Part shown: positions 6,680-7,649 of the stretch, in pieces | Position numbering within the stretch: the first letter of the stretch is position 1 | Layout of the letters: every line of letters begins with the position of its first letter | DNA from: Comamonadaceae bacterium | Lineage (GTDB): Bacteria > Pseudomonadota > Gammaproteobacteria > Burkholderiales > Burkholderiaceae_C | Assembly (NCBI GenBank): GCA_947483455.1 | Contig: CANKNK010000075.1 | Coordinates: 1-7,649, forward strand | Direction of reading: 5' to 3' | DNA length: 7,649 nucleotides | Translations under genes and position numbers: made by a program | The notes under the pieces: generated by a model | Told to the model about the DNA's origin: nothing | Databases searched by the model: none | Seen by the model: only the letters and a program-made list of their open reading frames with translations

Positions 6680-7649
6680 ATGAACGCCCCCCTGCACCCC
6701 GACCAGCTGCGCGCCGCACCCGTCACACTGGACGATAAATACACCCAATCGACTGGCCAGGCTTTTATGAGCGGCGTGCACGCCTTGGTGCGCCTGCCGA
6801 TGATGCAGCGTGTGCGCGACCTGGCAGCGGGCAAAAACACCGCGGGTTTGATCAGTGGCTACCGCGGTTCACCATTGGGCAGCTACGACCAGTCGCTGGC
6901 CAAAGAAAAAAAGCGCTTGCTGGAGCACCATGTGCATTTCCAGCCCGGCGTCAATGAAGAGCTGGCCGCTACCGCTTTGTGGGGCACGCAACAACTAGGT
7001 TTTGCGCCGCCGGGCAGCAATCAATACGACGGCGTGTTCGGCATCTGGTACGGCAAAGGCCCGGGCGTGGACCGTTGCTCGGATGTGTTCAAGCATGCCA
7101 ATATGGCCGGCACCACGCCCTGGGGTGGCGTGATCGCCGTGGCCGGTGACGACCATGTGTCCAAAAGCTCGACGGCAGCGCACCAGAGCGACCATATTTT
7201 TAAGGCTTGCGGCACGCCGGTGTTTTTCCCGGCCAGCGTGCAAGATATTTTGGATTTGGGCGTACATGCGTTTGCCATGAGCCGCTACGCCGGCATCTGG
7301 GCGGGCATGAAAACGATTCAGGAAATCGTCGAATCCAGCGCCGCAGTCGATGTCGACCCGCAGCGCGTCAAGATTGTGATGCCCACCGATTTTGTGATGC
7401 CCGCAGGCGGCGTACACATCCGTTGGCCCGATGGTGCGCTGGACCAGGAGGCGCGGCTGTTTGATACCAAATGGTATGCAGCCCTGGCCTATGTGCGTGC
7501 CAACCGGCTCAACCACAATGTCATCGAAGGGCCAAACGACCGCTTCGGTCTCATGGCCAGCGGCAAAGCCTTTAATGACACGCGCCAAGCTTTGCTCGAT
7601 TTGGGCCTGGACGATGCTACTTGCCGCCGCGTCGGCATTCGCTTGCACA
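6680..7649 (+). CDS. Indolepyruvate ferredoxin oxidoreductase family protein, N-terminal part
   Basis: The gene runs off the right edge after 323 codons. Full family members of the fused type are about 1,100-1,200 residues and join IorA-like and IorB-like parts. They oxidatively decarboxylate arylpyruvates or other 2-oxoacids to acyl-CoA using thiamine diphosphate, passing electrons to ferredoxin. Visible here is the N-terminal pyruvate:ferredoxin-oxidoreductase-like region. It includes G-L-I-S-G-Y-R-G-S-P-L-G-S-Y-D (56-70), F-Q-P-G-V-N-E-E-L-A-A-T (87-98, with the conserved Glu pair) and Y-G-K-G-P-G-V-D-R (124-132). G-D-D-H-V-S-K-S-S-T (156-165) and P-T-D-F-V-M-P-A-G-G (235-244) follow. The ATG start is supported by AGGAG nine bases upstream. 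The 209-bp gap suggests its own promoter. Family assignment is strong; the exact substrate cannot be told from this fragment, and the C-terminal half with any iron-sulfur or gamma domain is not visible. Confidence 0.92.
   Translation, partial: MNAPLHPDQLRAAPVTLDDKYTQSTGQAFMSGVHALVRLPMMQRVRDLAAGKNTAGLISGYRGSPLGSYDQSLAKEKKRLLEHHVHFQPGVNEELAATALWGTQQLGFAPPGSNQYDGVFGIWYGKGPGVDRCSDVFKHANMAGTTPWGGVIAVAGDDHVSKSSTAAHQSDHIFKACGTPVFFPASVQDILDLGVHAFAMSRYAGIWAGMKTIQEIVESSAAVDVDPQRVKIVMPTDFVMPAGGVHIRWPDGALDQEARLFDTKWYAALAYVRANRLNHNVIEGPNDRFGLMASGKAFNDTRQALLDLGLDDATCRRVGIRLH

Noticed and set aside
6599..6737. Small plus-strand frame starting at ATG 6599 and running into the oxidoreductase gene
   Set aside because: Its product is Arg/Pro/His-rich, it has no ribosome-binding site, and it overlaps a well-supported start in another frame.
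6995..7648. 217-codon minus-strand frame opposite the oxidoreductase gene
   Set aside because: It mirrors the strongly conserved oxidoreductase frame and shows no family features of its own.

Overview
The window is a compact, GC-rich stretch with the gene order and protein signatures of a betaproteobacterium in the order Burkholderiales, most likely Comamonadaceae (Rhodoferax/Polaromonas-like). The family-level placement is an inference from protein style, codon use and the glnE/yhdP/nit arrangement. It looks like ordinary chromosomal housekeeping DNA. I see no rRNA, tRNA, CRISPR array, insertion sequence or phage gene.

Left edge: the first codons of a leftward gene match the N-terminus of GlnE, the glutamine synthetase adenylyltransferase. 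Only about 38 bp away, in the divergent direction, begins a very large rightward gene for a YhdP/AsmA-like envelope protein (about 1,377 aa). It is followed after 43 bp by a carbon-nitrogen hydrolase of the Nit family (274 aa) with a good Shine-Dalgarno sequence. These two probably form one transcription unit. Next comes mltA, encoding a lipoprotein lytic transglycosylase, whose exact start is uncertain.

Between nit and mltA the plus strand reads poorly as protein. The minus strand carries a convincing 45-aa single-pass membrane protein, tail to tail with nit and head to head with mltA. Its start codon overlaps a candidate mltA start in a shared CATG, and a promoter-like element for it sits inside the mltA signal-peptide codons. 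This is the least ordinary thing in the window.

Right side: a 209-bp gap holds a short hairpin and a weak promoter-like pair. It leads into the N-terminal 323 residues of a large indolepyruvate ferredoxin oxidoreductase family protein that runs off the window.

Functionally, yhdP (phospholipid movement between inner and outer membrane) and mltA (peptidoglycan turnover) share an envelope theme. Nit is a metabolite-repair amidase, glnE belongs to nitrogen control, and the oxidoreductase belongs to aromatic amino-acid or 2-oxoacid metabolism. No new multi-gene system is evident. The best candidate for something undescribed is the small antisense membrane-protein gene.
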